64,000 nt of DNA, taken from contig DAIROT010000005.1 in NCBI GenBank assembly GCA_036806345.1, forward strand, positions 3,611 to 67,610, given 5' to 3'. The notes under the pieces were generated by a model that saw nothing but the letters and a program-made list of their open reading frames with translations, had not been told where the DNA came from and ran no database searches. Source of the stretch: QHCF01 sp003244275 (GTDB lineage: Bacteria > Actinomycetota > Acidimicrobiia > Acidimicrobiales > QHCF01). Position numbers and translations under genes: made by a program. Below, piece after piece: positions 9,689-17,624 of the stretch; within the stretch, counting starts at the first letter, position 1; the number at the start of each line of letters is the position of its first letter.

Positions 9689-9958
9689 ATGTCCAAGACC
9701 AAAGGTGGCGGATCAACTCGCAACGGCCGGGATTCCAACGCCCAGCGCCTCGGAGTCAAGGTCTTCGACGGTACCGCAGTGTCTCCTGGCACCATCATCC
9801 TGCGCCAGCGAGGCACGCAATTCCATCCCGGCGTCAACGTGGGACGGGGCGGGGATGACACCTTGTTCGCCACCGCCGACGGCCAGGTGAAGTTCGCCTC
9901 CCGTAAGGGGCGCCGATTGGTGGACGTTGTGCCTAAATCAAGGCCCGTAGGAGTCTGA
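9689..9958 (+). CDS. rpmA: 50S ribosomal protein L27
   Basis: Small-subunit-facing large-subunit protein near the peptidyl transferase centre. The 89 residues carry the L27 signature (GGSTRNGRDSNAQRLGVK) and a standard core; there is no cleavable N-terminal extension as seen in Firmicutes. A strong AGGAGGAG ribosome binding site lies before the ATG. Downstream, where obgE usually follows in bacteria, there is only a poorly coding stretch and a tRNA gene on the opposite strand. Confidence 0.97.
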   Translation: MSKTKGGGSTRNGRDSNAQRLGVKVFDGTAVSPGTIILRQRGTQFHPGVNVGRGGDDTLFATADGQVKFASRKGRRLVDVVPKSRPVGV

Positions 9959-10302
9959 GCCCAAGAAAGACCGGATCTGGCTGGCGACCGTCGCTGGGTC
10001 GGCCAATGGAACTAGTTGCGACCAGGGTGACACCACTCTGACCACCTCGCTGTTGGGAAGCGTGCTCGCCAGTCTGCGGACGCCTCCTCAAGGGTGGCTG
10101 AGTCCCTTTGGTCCCTCTGACACGACCATGATCTGAACCGCAAGAGTGATCCATTCCAGTCGCCCGACCAGATGAACGGTCTCGTACGTCTGCGGCGGCA
10201 GTGTTCGGTCTTGGACGTTCGCCAACATTTCCTGGTGCGTCACGCGCCAGTGAGTGAGGTGGGCTTCAACCGTCTTGATCTGATGCACGGACGAAACGTA
10301 CG
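9959..10302. other. 344-bp stretch without a confident gene, downstream of rpmA
   Basis: This interval separates rpmA from tRNA-Glu. Its base composition looks less GC-rich than the neighbouring genes. I see no terminator hairpin with a T-tract. The only candidate gene is a 66-codon frame on the - strand (10088-10288) whose start lies 15 nt after the tRNA 3' end; overlapping frames look non-coding. It may be a decayed gene or remnant of an element inserted at the tRNA. Confidence 0.5.
10088..10288 (-). CDS. Doubtful small ORF downstream of tRNA-Glu
   Basis: A 66-residue frame (starts MHQIKTVEAHLTHWRV) with no recognised domain and no obvious ribosome binding site. Its amino-acid composition is more ordinary than the Arg/Pro-rich shadow frames around it, which is the only reason to list it. 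It could be a fragment of a decayed gene. Function unknown. Confidence 0.2.
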   Translation of the reverse strand: MHQIKTVEAHLTHWRVTHQEMLANVQDRTLPPQTYETVHLVGRLEWITLAVQIMVVSEGPKGLSHP

Positions 10303-10375
10303 TACCCCCAACGGGATTCGAACCCGTGTTACCGCCTTGAAAGGGCGGCGTCCTGGGCCGCTAGACGATGGGGGC
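10303..10375 (-). tRNA. tRNA-Glu (anticodon TTC)
   Basis: The reverse complement folds as a 73-nt tRNA: acceptor stem GCCCCCA pairing with TGGGGGT (first pair G-T wobble) and discriminator A; D-arm ATCGTCTAGCGG typical of tRNA-Glu; anticodon stem CCGCC/GGCGG with loop CTTTCAA, so the anticodon is TTC; T-arm with GGTTCGAATCC. CCA is not encoded. It lies 49 nt downstream of the S51-fusion gene on the same strand and is convergent with the rplU-rpmA run. Confidence 0.96.
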
Positions 10376-10424
10376 GAGGGGGGAAGGGGGGCTGAGCCTG
10401 GCCCGACCGGCCGGAGTCAGGATA

Positions 10425-11783
10425 TCAGGGCGCGTCCGATCCATCCCCAGTCAGGTCCCAGTCGGTGCCGCCGGGGGTGTCCCTCACCTCCACCCCCAGT
10501 GCCACCAGGCGGTCACGCACGGTGTCGGCATCGGCCCACCGCTGATCCTTCCTGGCGCCAGCCCGTACCTCGAGGAGGGTCTCGACAAAGGGGGCCAGGA
10601 CGCGGCGCGGGTCACGGGCTCCGACCTCAGCCAGCTGGCCCAGGCGTACCACCATCGAGCGGAGGGCTGCGCGTCCCTGGTCGACCTGGTCAGACTGGAG
10701 GGTGTCCCGGGACCAGGCCGCCAGCTCGTCATCGAGCTCCAGGATGGTACGGGCTGCGGATCGAGCGTCCCTGGCCGCCAGGGCCTCGGCAAAGGCGCCT
10801 TCGAAGGCTCGTACCGCAGCCATCAACGGAGAGTCCGAGGCGCTCGGGCGGGATTCGCGGGACTCCTGCGCCGCCCCCTCGGGCTGCGCAAGGCGTCCCG
10901 GCGTCCCTGTCCCACCGCCGGCCGCCAGCTCGGCCGCCAGCTCGGCCAGGCGGGTGATGGGCACGCTGTCCCCACTGTGGATCTCCACGGCGCGGCCGTG
11001 GGAGCGCACCGTCAAGACACCCAGGCCGACCACGGTGGCGGTGCCGGCGTCCAGGTCGAGCAGGCAGCCGGTGTGCTCGTCCACTCCTAGCACGAACGCG
11101 CCATCGGGCAGATCCGCCTCCATGGCCGCCAGGCGACGCTCACCCAGGTAGCAGAATCGGGTGTCGTGGTTACCCCCCTCTGCATTGTTGAAGTGGGGGA
11201 TCACGGCCGCCCGCAGGCCAGCCTGGGCCAGCAGGTCCAGGCCGTCCAGCCAGTGGGGGGCCAGTCCCACCTTGTAGACCTCGTAGACCGGGACGGTGGA
11301 TACCCCCAGAGTCAGGGCGGCCGCACTGGCGAAGGTGATCGCCCCGCCGGTACCGCCGGCCCGCAGCTTGTCGGCCAGGAGCGCAGGCACGGAGGAACCC
11401 ACCCACTCGGCCAAGGCGTAGGAAGGGCTGCCCGGCCCGGCGAACACGTACCGGGCGGATCGCAATCGGGCCAAGGCCGTCTCCTGCTCGAGGGCATCCC
11501 CGTGGGCCGAGCGCCAGTTGGCCACTTGGAGGGCCACCCCCACACTCTTGTCGAAATACTCCTGTGCCTTCGCCGAGATGTCATCGGCGTTCTCCTGGAA
11601 GCCGAACGGGGTGTCGAGCAGGACGGCCGGTACCGGCGCTGGGCCCAGGCGGCCCAGCAGCTGGCGGTGGGTCTTGGCCATGGTGGGGCTGGTCTCGCCC
11701 GAGCCCATGATGGTAAGCAGGCGGGGCCGCGACCCCTTGCGCTGTCCAGGCCGCGGCCCTTGCGGCTGGAGAGGCTGGGTCAT
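10425..11783 (-). CDS. Peptidase S51/GATase-like protein fused to a CysRS-like C-terminal domain
   Basis: A 452-residue protein of unknown function with two parts. Residues about 20-285 resemble the class I glutamine-amidotransferase-like/peptidase S51 (dipeptidase E, cyanophycinase) fold: MGSGETSPTM, FAGPGSPSYALAEW and a possible nucleophile elbow ITFASAAAL (Ser153). After a Gly/Pro-rich linker, residues about 320-445 resemble the C-terminal helical region of cysteinyl-tRNA synthetase, ending ARKDQRWADADTVRD, then LGVEVRDTPGGTDW. There is no aminoacylation core. The ATG at 11783 overlaps the upstream hydrolase stop (ATGA), which fixes the start although the frame is open further upstream. 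It is the last gene of a four-gene overlapping operon. Confidence 0.72.
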   Translation of the reverse strand: MTQPLQPQGPRPGQRKGSRPRLLTIMGSGETSPTMAKTHRQLLGRLGPAPVPAVLLDTPFGFQENADDISAKAQEYFDKSVGVALQVANWRSAHGDALEQETALARLRSARYVFAGPGSPSYALAEWVGSSVPALLADKLRAGGTGGAITFASAAALTLGVSTVPVYEVYKVGLAPHWLDGLDLLAQAGLRAAVIPHFNNAEGGNHDTRFCYLGERRLAAMEADLPDGAFVLGVDEHTGCLLDLDAGTATVVGLGVLTVRSHGRAVEIHSGDSVPITRLAELAAELAAGGGTGTPGRLAQPEGAAQESRESRPSASDSPLMAAVRAFEGAFAEALAARDARSAARTILELDDELAAWSRDTLQSDQVDQGRAALRSMVVRLGQLAEVGARDPRRVLAPFVETLLEVRAGARKDQRWADADTVRDRLVALGVEVRDTPGGTDWDLTGDGSDAP

Positions 11784-12715
11784 CCGAAGAACCCGTCGAT
11801 CACGCTGGCGTGCAGCAGGTCGCCCAGCTCCACTGGGAACTGGGCGTGGAGGTCGTGGTCGGCGGGAGCGAACCAGTGGGCCCGCCCAACTGGCAGGGCG
11901 ACCAAGGCGGCGTCGACGCTGCCGCGCTTGTCCCTCGTCCACGCCGTGTCACCGCCGGCGTCGCCGCTTCCGGCGGCATCGACGGCCCGGCTGGCGTCGG
12001 CACCCCGGCTGGCATCCGGAACGTCAGCCGCGGCAGCCGGGACCAGCAGGACCGGCACCTTGATGGCCGGGTAGCGGGTCGAGGGCCGGTGCTCCCAGAG
12101 AGATCGCAGGATGCGCAGGTGGCGGTCGAGGGTGAGCCAGGGGGCGATGGTGCCGTCCGCCCTGGTCTCGAAATTGGCCAGGGAGCCCTGGACCCCCGCC
12201 TCGGGCCAGTCGGGATGCACCGTCCTGATCAGGGCCTCCATCTCCGTCCTGGGGGTGCCGATCAACATGGGCGGCGTCAGGGCAGCCTCGCACTGCTCCC
12301 AGCTGTCGAACGTGTCGGCCAGCTCGATGATCCCTCCGTCCACGCAGGCAATGCCCCTCAGTGCCTCGGGCTGGCGATAGGCCAGCTCCAGGGCCACGTT
12401 GGCCCCCCAGGACTGGCCGACCACCACCGGACGGGTGGCCAGGTACTCCAACACGCAGGCCAGGTCGTCGCACACAGTGGCGAAGTCATACCCGTCATCG
12501 GGCTTGTCCGAGTAGCCGTGGCCCCGCTGGTCGACGGCCGCCCCCGCGTGTCCCAGCTGGACCAGCCGCTGCGCCACCCCGTCCCACATCCGGGCGTTGG
12601 AGGCCAGGCCGTGGACCAGCAGGAACGCCACGTTCCCGACCCCCGCCCGCGGGTCGTCCCAGATGTCGACCGCCAGCGTCACACCGCCCGTGACCGGGAC
12701 CCTCACGGTCCTCAC
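11780..12715 (-). CDS. Alpha/beta hydrolase
   Basis: Soluble esterase/lipase-like hydrolase of unknown substrate, 311 residues. It shows the oxyanion-hole segment LLVHGLASN, the strand-loop VDQRGHGYSDKP, and the nucleophile elbow G100-Q-S102-W-G. An Ala/Asp-rich insertion near residues 235-265 (DVPDASRGADASRAVDAAG) precedes the catalytic-His region. The GTG start at 12715 overlaps the stop of the upstream oxidoreductase (GTGA) and its own stop overlaps the next ATG, so it is translationally coupled on both sides. Confidence 0.85.
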   Translation of the reverse strand: MRTVRVPVTGGVTLAVDIWDDPRAGVGNVAFLLVHGLASNARMWDGVAQRLVQLGHAGAAVDQRGHGYSDKPDDGYDFATVCDDLACVLEYLATRPVVVGQSWGANVALELAYRQPEALRGIACVDGGIIELADTFDSWEQCEAALTPPMLIGTPRTEMEALIRTVHPDWPEAGVQGSLANFETRADGTIAPWLTLDRHLRILRSLWEHRPSTRYPAIKVPVLLVPAAAADVPDASRGADASRAVDAAGSGDAGGDTAWTRDKRGSVDAALVALPVGRAHWFAPADHDLHAQFPVELGDLLHASVIDGFFG

Positions 12716-13707
12716 TGGGCACCCACACCGGCCAGCTCCCTGAGCTGGTCGACCACCCCGGCCAGCTCCACCGAGTCCTCCGGCGGTCGCCTCAGGTGAG
12801 CATCCCCCCGCACCACCGCCCCCATGTGCTCGATCATCCCCAGGTATGGATCGCCAGCACCACTGACAAGGGCATTCCGACTACCGTCCCGCCCGGTCAG
12901 CACCATCTGGTCATCACCAGGCCCGGGCGTGAAAGCCCGCTCCACCGCCAAGGCGGCCTCAGTGCCCACCAGCTCCAGCTGCTGGCGCTCGGGGGCCTCG
13001 AAGGAGCATTCGAAGGATCCTGCCAACCCGTCTCCAAAATCCACCCAACCGGCAAACGACGCATCCACCCCCGCAGGCGTCTCCCGGGCCGCTGCCGCCA
13101 TCCGCCGGGGCAAACGCCCTGCCGCTCCCAGCAGCGGGGCCAGGCAGTAGATGCCCAGGTCGAGGAGGGACCCCCCACCCATCTCGGGCTGCCACCGGTG
13201 ATCACCGGATCGGGTCACCACGCCAGTGAAGGCGGCCCGCATGAATCGCAGCTCCCCCAGCCGGCCCGAGCTCACAAGCTCCCCCACCGCCATGGAGCGG
13301 GGATGAAAAGGCGTCATGTAGGCCTCCATCAGGACCATGCCTGCGGCCCGGGCGGCCCGGGCCATGGCCAGGGCATCAGCTCCAGTGGAGGCCAGGGGCT
13401 TCTCACACAAGACGTGCTTGCCGGCTTGGACGGCGCGACAGGTCCATTCCCGGTGCAGGCTGTTGGGGAGGGGGATGTAGACCACCTCCACGTCGGGGTC
13501 GTCCAACACCTCCTGGTACCCATCGTGTACCCGGTCGGCGGCCAGCCAACCGAGCTGGTCGGGGGGACACGACTGGCTGGCCGCCGCCACCAGCCGGGCT
13601 CCGGCGCTGGCGGCCAAGGCGGGCAGTACGGCCAGGCGGGCCACAGTGGAAGTGGGCGCCAGGACTCCCCAGCGAACAGGGTATTTTTCGCTCGAGAGTC
13701 CGCTCAA
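12712..13707 (-). CDS. Gfo/Idh/MocA family oxidoreductase
   Basis: NAD(P)-dependent dehydrogenase-like protein, probably acting on a sugar or polyol, 331 residues if started at the TTG at 13707, which overlaps the preceding TGA (TTGA) and places the nucleotide-binding domain at the very N-terminus (VRWGVLAPTSTVARL). The frame is open to 13755, so a start inside the upstream gene cannot be excluded. The active-site-associated motif CEKPLASTGADA and a typical C-terminal domain follow. The first glycine loop is weak (GVLAPTST rather than GxGxxG), which is common in this family. Substrate unknown. Confidence 0.85.
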   Translation of the reverse strand: MSGLSSEKYPVRWGVLAPTSTVARLAVLPALAASAGARLVAAASQSCPPDQLGWLAADRVHDGYQEVLDDPDVEVVYIPLPNSLHREWTCRAVQAGKHVLCEKPLASTGADALAMARAARAAGMVLMEAYMTPFHPRSMAVGELVSSGRLGELRFMRAAFTGVVTRSGDHRWQPEMGGGSLLDLGIYCLAPLLGAAGRLPRRMAAAARETPAGVDASFAGWVDFGDGLAGSFECSFEAPERQQLELVGTEAALAVERAFTPGPGDDQMVLTGRDGSRNALVSGAGDPYLGMIEHMGAVVRGDAHLRRPPEDSVELAGVVDQLRELAGVGAQ

Positions 13708-15497
13708 GACTCGTCCATCGGACGCAGGGACACCGCAGAGCCTCCGTCCTCGCACGAGCGCTGGGCCGCCTCCAGGACGGCTACTACCCGCCGGGCTGAC
13801 TCGGGAGTCACCGCCAGAGGCTCACCAGCCAGGAGGTGGTTGGCCAGGTTGGCGTGAAAGGCGAAGGGCTGGGCGGGGGAGGGGGGAAGGCGGGTCTCGG
13901 TGGTGCCGTAGCCGCTCTCGTAGCGGGCCAGGGTGAGATCGGCCGGCGCCTCGGCGTGATGGAAGCGCTCGACCACGTGGCCCCGAACTGGTTCCACCCG
14001 CTCGACGGACAAGGGCCGATACCAGCCGACCATCGTCCCGGCTGTCCCCTGGACCCAGAACTTGGGCCGGCGCACGGCGGCCACATCGCTCTGGAGGAAC
14101 TCGGCCTCCCGGCCGTCGGGCCAGGTGAGGTGCACCCGGACCTGGTCGAGGTTGGTGACGTCGTGCCACACCCGCTTGTGGCCGTGGGCAACCACGGTGG
14201 CTGGCATGCCGCCCATGAGCAGCAGCGCCCAGTCCAGGTGGTGCGATCCCCAGTCGTACACCGCGCCGCCGGAGACAGCCGTGTGCGAGTGCCAGGCTCG
14301 GCACGGATGCTCGAAGCCGCCCACGAAGGTCTCCACGTTGAACAGCTGACCCAGCAGCCCCCTATCGACCGCCCGGCGGATGGCCAGGAAGTCAGGGTCC
14401 CAACGCCGGTTCTGGTTGACGGTGAGCACCCGCTCGTGCTGGCGGGCCGTAACCATCAGCTGATCGGCCTGGGCCACGGTGAAGCACAGCGGCTTCTCGC
14501 AGGCGACGTGCTTGCCGGCTCGCAGGAGGCGCAGGGCGATGTCGGCATGGGCCACGGGCGGGGTGGCTACCACCACCACCTCGACGTCGTCGTCAGCGGC
14601 CAGCTCGTCGACGGTCGTGTAGGCCCTGACGCCGGGGAAGTCGTGCTCGGCCGCCTTGCGCCGGTCAGGGTTGGAGTCACAGGTGGCCACGAACTCCAGG
14701 CCGTCGGTCACCTGGGCGGCGGTGGCGTGATAGGTGCCCATGCCCCCGTAGGGGCCGTAGCCGACCACGGCCAGCCCCAGCGTGCGCGGGGTTGCGAGGC
14801 GATCCCCCCAGGTGAGGGGCGGGGCCAGGCTGCGGCGCAGGATGGTGGCCAGATCGGGATGGGCCAACGCCTCGGCGGTGTTGCCCAGCCCAGACACCAC
14901 CACCCGGCCTGCCCCCAGGGAACCGGCGACGACCACCGCACGATCGGAGAAGGCCATGCTCACCGAGACCAGGACCTCACCGGCCGGGCCGACCTCCAGA
15001 GGGCAGAGGCGGTCGAGCACCGCGAGCTCGGGGGCGGCATCGCCGCCGGCCGGCCTGGGCGGTCCCAGGCGACGGGTGAGAGGGTTGGTCGGCGACACCA
15101 GCCTGGCGAACCACTCGGCCTGGCCAGTCAGTGGTCCGGCGGCCACGGCGATGCTGGCCAACTCAGTCGGCCAGGACGGTGCGGCCCGGTTGACCATAAC
15201 CACCAGGCTGGCCCCGTGACTGACATGGTCAAGCAGGGCGACCAGCCAAGCCGGATCAAGGGCGTCGGTGGCCGTGTCCAATAGCACCGCCTCGTAACTG
15301 GTCGGGGGCGGTAGGGCCGACCCGGTCGCCCGGACATCCAGCTCCCGATCTGCTCCCGACCCCGGCCCCACCAATGCCACCAGGGCGGCCTGACGCCGCT
15401 CGTCCAGGCGGGAGGACAGGACGAGGGTGGGTGCCGGGACAGACTGGGTGGATGCGACCACCGGCAGGCCGGTAGGACGCGGCACAGGAGGCCTCAT
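13704..15497 (-). CDS. ThuA-like domain fused to Gfo/Idh/MocA oxidoreductase
   Basis: A 597-residue two-domain protein that leads a four-gene operon. Residues about 20-225 look like a ThuA-type trehalose-utilisation/GATase-like domain (VLSSRLDERRQAALV, GAGRVVVSGLGNTAEAL, HPDLATILRRSL). Residues about 238-590 form an NAD-binding oxidoreductase with GYGPYGGMG near 246-254, the motif CEKPL at 333-337, and a GGAVYDWGSHHLDWALL stretch matching the conserved catalytic-face His region. ThuA and Gfo/Idh/MocA proteins often sit side by side in sugar catabolism clusters; here they are in one chain. ATG 15497 is chosen because the upstream 40 residues look non-coding. Confidence 0.8.
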   Translation of the reverse strand: MRPPVPRPTGLPVVASTQSVPAPTLVLSSRLDERRQAALVALVGPGSGADRELDVRATGSALPPPTSYEAVLLDTATDALDPAWLVALLDHVSHGASLVVMVNRAAPSWPTELASIAVAAGPLTGQAEWFARLVSPTNPLTRRLGPPRPAGGDAAPELAVLDRLCPLEVGPAGEVLVSVSMAFSDRAVVVAGSLGAGRVVVSGLGNTAEALAHPDLATILRRSLAPPLTWGDRLATPRTLGLAVVGYGPYGGMGTYHATAAQVTDGLEFVATCDSNPDRRKAAEHDFPGVRAYTTVDELAADDDVEVVVVATPPVAHADIALRLLRAGKHVACEKPLCFTVAQADQLMVTARQHERVLTVNQNRRWDPDFLAIRRAVDRGLLGQLFNVETFVGGFEHPCRAWHSHTAVSGGAVYDWGSHHLDWALLLMGGMPATVVAHGHKRVWHDVTNLDQVRVHLTWPDGREAEFLQSDVAAVRRPKFWVQGTAGTMVGWYRPLSVERVEPVRGHVVERFHHAEAPADLTLARYESGYGTTETRLPPSPAQPFAFHANLANHLLAGEPLAVTPESARRVVAVLEAAQRSCEDGGSAVSLRPMDES

Positions 15498-15667
15498 GCC
15501 GACCGGGACACCCCTGGAGTGGCGGCCCCGTGGCGCTGGCTGAGGCGAATCACCGGCACGCCGCGCTATAACTGACGAGCAGCCCGGATCATTCCCAACA
15601 CTGCTCCGTAGGGGCAACTGAGCACGGCACGGGCTCCCTCGACGAGACGGACGTAAGGAGATGTCAG

Positions 15668-16126
15668 ATGGCCACCATCGAGCCCGGCACCGAGGCGCCG
15701 GCCTTCAGCCTTCCCGACCAGGACGGCAACACTGTATCGCTGGGCGACTTCACCGGGCAGCGCGTCCTCGTCTACTTCTATCCCAAGGACGATACCCCCG
15801 GCTGCACCAAGGAGGCCTGCCAGTTCAACGACAACCTGGCAGCCTTCGAGTCGGCGGGCGTACCGGTCCTCGGGGTCTCGCCCGACGCGGCCGCCAGCCA
15901 TGTGCGCTTTCGTGACAAGTACGGTTTGCGTTTGCAGCTCCTCTCGGACCCCGGCCACGCGGCGATGGAGAGCTACGGTGCCTGGGGCGAGAAGACCAGC
16001 TACGGCAAGACGACCACCGGTGTCATCCGGTCCACCTTCCTGATCGACGAGCAGGGCAAGGTGGCCAGGGTGTGGTCCAATGTGAAGGCCGACGGGCACG
16101 CCACCAGGGTCCTGGCCGAGCTGTGA
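15668..16126 (+). CDS. bcp: Thioredoxin-dependent peroxiredoxin (BCP/PrxQ type)
   Basis: Reduces hydrogen peroxide and organic hydroperoxides in the cytoplasm with electrons from thioredoxin. The 152 residues have the peroxidatic C46 in DDTPGCTKEAC and a resolving C51 five residues later, the pattern of 2-Cys PrxQ. YGVW-like and RSTFLIDEQGKVARVW segments are standard. AAGGAG lies 9 nt before the ATG. It stands alone, convergent with a membrane-protein gene. Confidence 0.95.
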   Translation: MATIEPGTEAPAFSLPDQDGNTVSLGDFTGQRVLVYFYPKDDTPGCTKEACQFNDNLAAFESAGVPVLGVSPDAAASHVRFRDKYGLRLQLLSDPGHAAMESYGAWGEKTSYGKTTTGVIRSTFLIDEQGKVARVWSNVKADGHATRVLAEL

Positions 16127-16139
16127 GCACCCGCTCCGA

Positions 16140-16559
16140 CTAGGCCAGGTGGGTGATGTCGGTGGCCAGCAGGCTGGCGACCAGGCCCATCACCGCCAGG
16201 TATACGACCGTTATCGGCCATCGCCACCGGTGATCGGCCAACCAAAATCGCCGGATGCCCCGGACGTCGAACACCAGGGCCACCACCGCGATGGGTATAC
16301 CGATGATCGGGCCGACGCCGGCCGCTGCCCCCAGGGCGGGAGTGAGGATGGGCAGCACGAGGTAGCTGAGCAGGCACCGAAGGCCGGAGATGACCATCGA
16401 GGTGCTGAAGATGCGATGAGCGGCATCGTCTCCAACCGTGGGCGGCCCGCTCGGGATGCGCAAGAGGCGGCGCATGGCCCTGTCTGCTCGAACCCTGTCG
16501 GCCGGCGCCCTCTTTGGAGCCGGTGCCCCCTCAGCGGGGATGACGACAACTTGTTCCAT
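16140..16559 (-). CDS. Conserved membrane protein of unknown function
   Basis: 139 residues with a polar N-terminal region (about 40 residues) and three or four hydrophobic segments; the charged loop FDVRGIRRFWLADHRWRW lies between helices. No enzymatic motif is visible. ATG 16559 has GGTGGAG a few nt upstream; an alternative GTG at 16580 overlaps the cbbR stop. The gene follows cbbR on the same strand, so it may be co-transcribed with it, but a role in carbon fixation is not shown by the sequence. Confidence 0.65.
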   Translation of the reverse strand: MEQVVVIPAEGAPAPKRAPADRVRADRAMRRLLRIPSGPPTVGDDAAHRIFSTSMVISGLRCLLSYLVLPILTPALGAAAGVGPIIGIPIAVVALVFDVRGIRRFWLADHRWRWPITVVYLAVMGLVASLLATDITHLA

Positions 16560-16576
16560 CGAGCTCCACCGTACGG

Positions 16577-17515
16577 TCACCTGACCGCAGTTTCCAACCG
16601 GGTTGCGGTGCGGGACCAGACCATCTCAGCGCCGAGCAGGTGATCTCGAAAAAGGGCCGCCGTGGCTGGAAGCTCCTCGCCCACTCTAGCCACCAGGTTC
16701 CAGCGCCGACGCAGCGGCAGTGGCCCTGCCCTCCACTCCTCCAGGCTTCCCTCGTCGAGCTGGCGCCCCACCGCAGCCCGGGAGATCAGGGCTATGCCCA
16801 ATCCCACTGCCGCCGACTCCCGTAGGGCGCCGTTGGAACCGAGCGTCAGGCGGGGCGGAGCGATGCCCAGCTCCTCGAACAGCTCGTCGGCGGTGGAACG
16901 GGTGCCCGAGCCCGGCTCGCGCACCAGCCAGGTCCGCCGGGCCAGCTGGGAGATGGGCACCTCGCGGGCCCGCTCCCCGGTCCGTTGCCCGGGTTTACCG
17001 TCGGCCGCCGCCACCAGCACCAGGTAGTTGTCGGCCTCGGCCAGGGTGACCAGGTGGCTGCCCAGGGGGGGCCGGCCGCCGATGGCCAGGTCCACGCCGC
17101 TGTGCTCCAAGAGCTCCCAGACCCGACTGCGGTTGCCCACCTCGAGGATCACCTCCACGGCCGGGTAAAGGCCGCGAAAAGACGCCAACAGCGCCGGCAC
17201 CACATGCTCACCAGCGGTGGTGACGGCGGCCAGGCGCAGGCACCCTCGCTCCGGATCGGCCTGCGCGGTGGTCGCCACCTTGGCCTCCTCCCACAGCCCG
17301 AGCAGGCGCCGGCCGTAGGTGGCCAGCACCTTGCCGGCCGGGGTGAGTCGCAAACCTCGCCCGTCCCGCTCCACCAGGCGGACGCCCAGCTCCTCGGTGA
17401 GGCGGGCCACCACCGACGACACCGCCGGCTGGCTGACGACCAGGTGCTCAGCCGCCTCTCGCACCGACTCGGTCTCGGCCAAGACCACGAAGGTTTGGAG
17501 TTGGTTGGGGGTCAT
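16577..17515 (-). CDS. cbbR: LysR-type regulator, probable CbbR
   Basis: Transcription factor of 312 residues. Residues 1-60 form the LysR winged helix-turn-helix (SVREAAEHLVVSQPAVSSVVARL). The remainder is a periplasmic-binding-like effector domain. It is divergent from cbbL with 109 nt between starts, the classic CbbR arrangement, which is why I name it CbbR. Family knowledge: CbbR activates cbb operons in response to metabolites such as RuBP or NADPH and represses itself. Effector here unknown. Confidence 0.85.
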   Translation of the reverse strand: MTPNQLQTFVVLAETESVREAAEHLVVSQPAVSSVVARLTEELGVRLVERDGRGLRLTPAGKVLATYGRRLLGLWEEAKVATTAQADPERGCLRLAAVTTAGEHVVPALLASFRGLYPAVEVILEVGNRSRVWELLEHSGVDLAIGGRPPLGSHLVTLAEADNYLVLVAAADGKPGQRTGERAREVPISQLARRTWLVREPGSGTRSTADELFEELGIAPPRLTLGSNGALRESAAVGLGIALISRAAVGRQLDEGSLEEWRAGPLPLRRRWNLVARVGEELPATAALFRDHLLGAEMVWSRTATRLETAVR

Positions 17516-17548
17516 AGATAGGTGTGAGCTTATAGGACGGCGCTAAAG

Positions 17549-17570
17549 TTTCAATAGACAGGTGATGAAA
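17549..17570. promoter_or_regulatory. Candidate CbbR operator (TTTCA-N12-TGAAA)
   Basis: Perfect 5-bp inverted repeat TTTCA/TGAAA separated by 12 nt in the cbbR-cbbL divergent region. Size and dyad resemble LysR-type sites (T-N11-A class). It lies 55 nt before the cbbL start codon and 34 nt before the cbbR start, so one protein could control both. No binding evidence. Confidence 0.45.
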
Positions 17571-17624
17571 GATTCGCGATACTGGTGGTAGGAAGAGCTG
17601 AGCTACGTGAGAGGAGCTAGATCA

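Noticed and set aside
10303..10375. Active integration site at tRNA-Glu
   Set aside because: No integrase gene or direct repeat of the tRNA 3' end found in the window.
13836..15284. 482-codon frame on the + strand
   Set aside because: Antisense shadow of the ThuA/oxidoreductase fusion gene.
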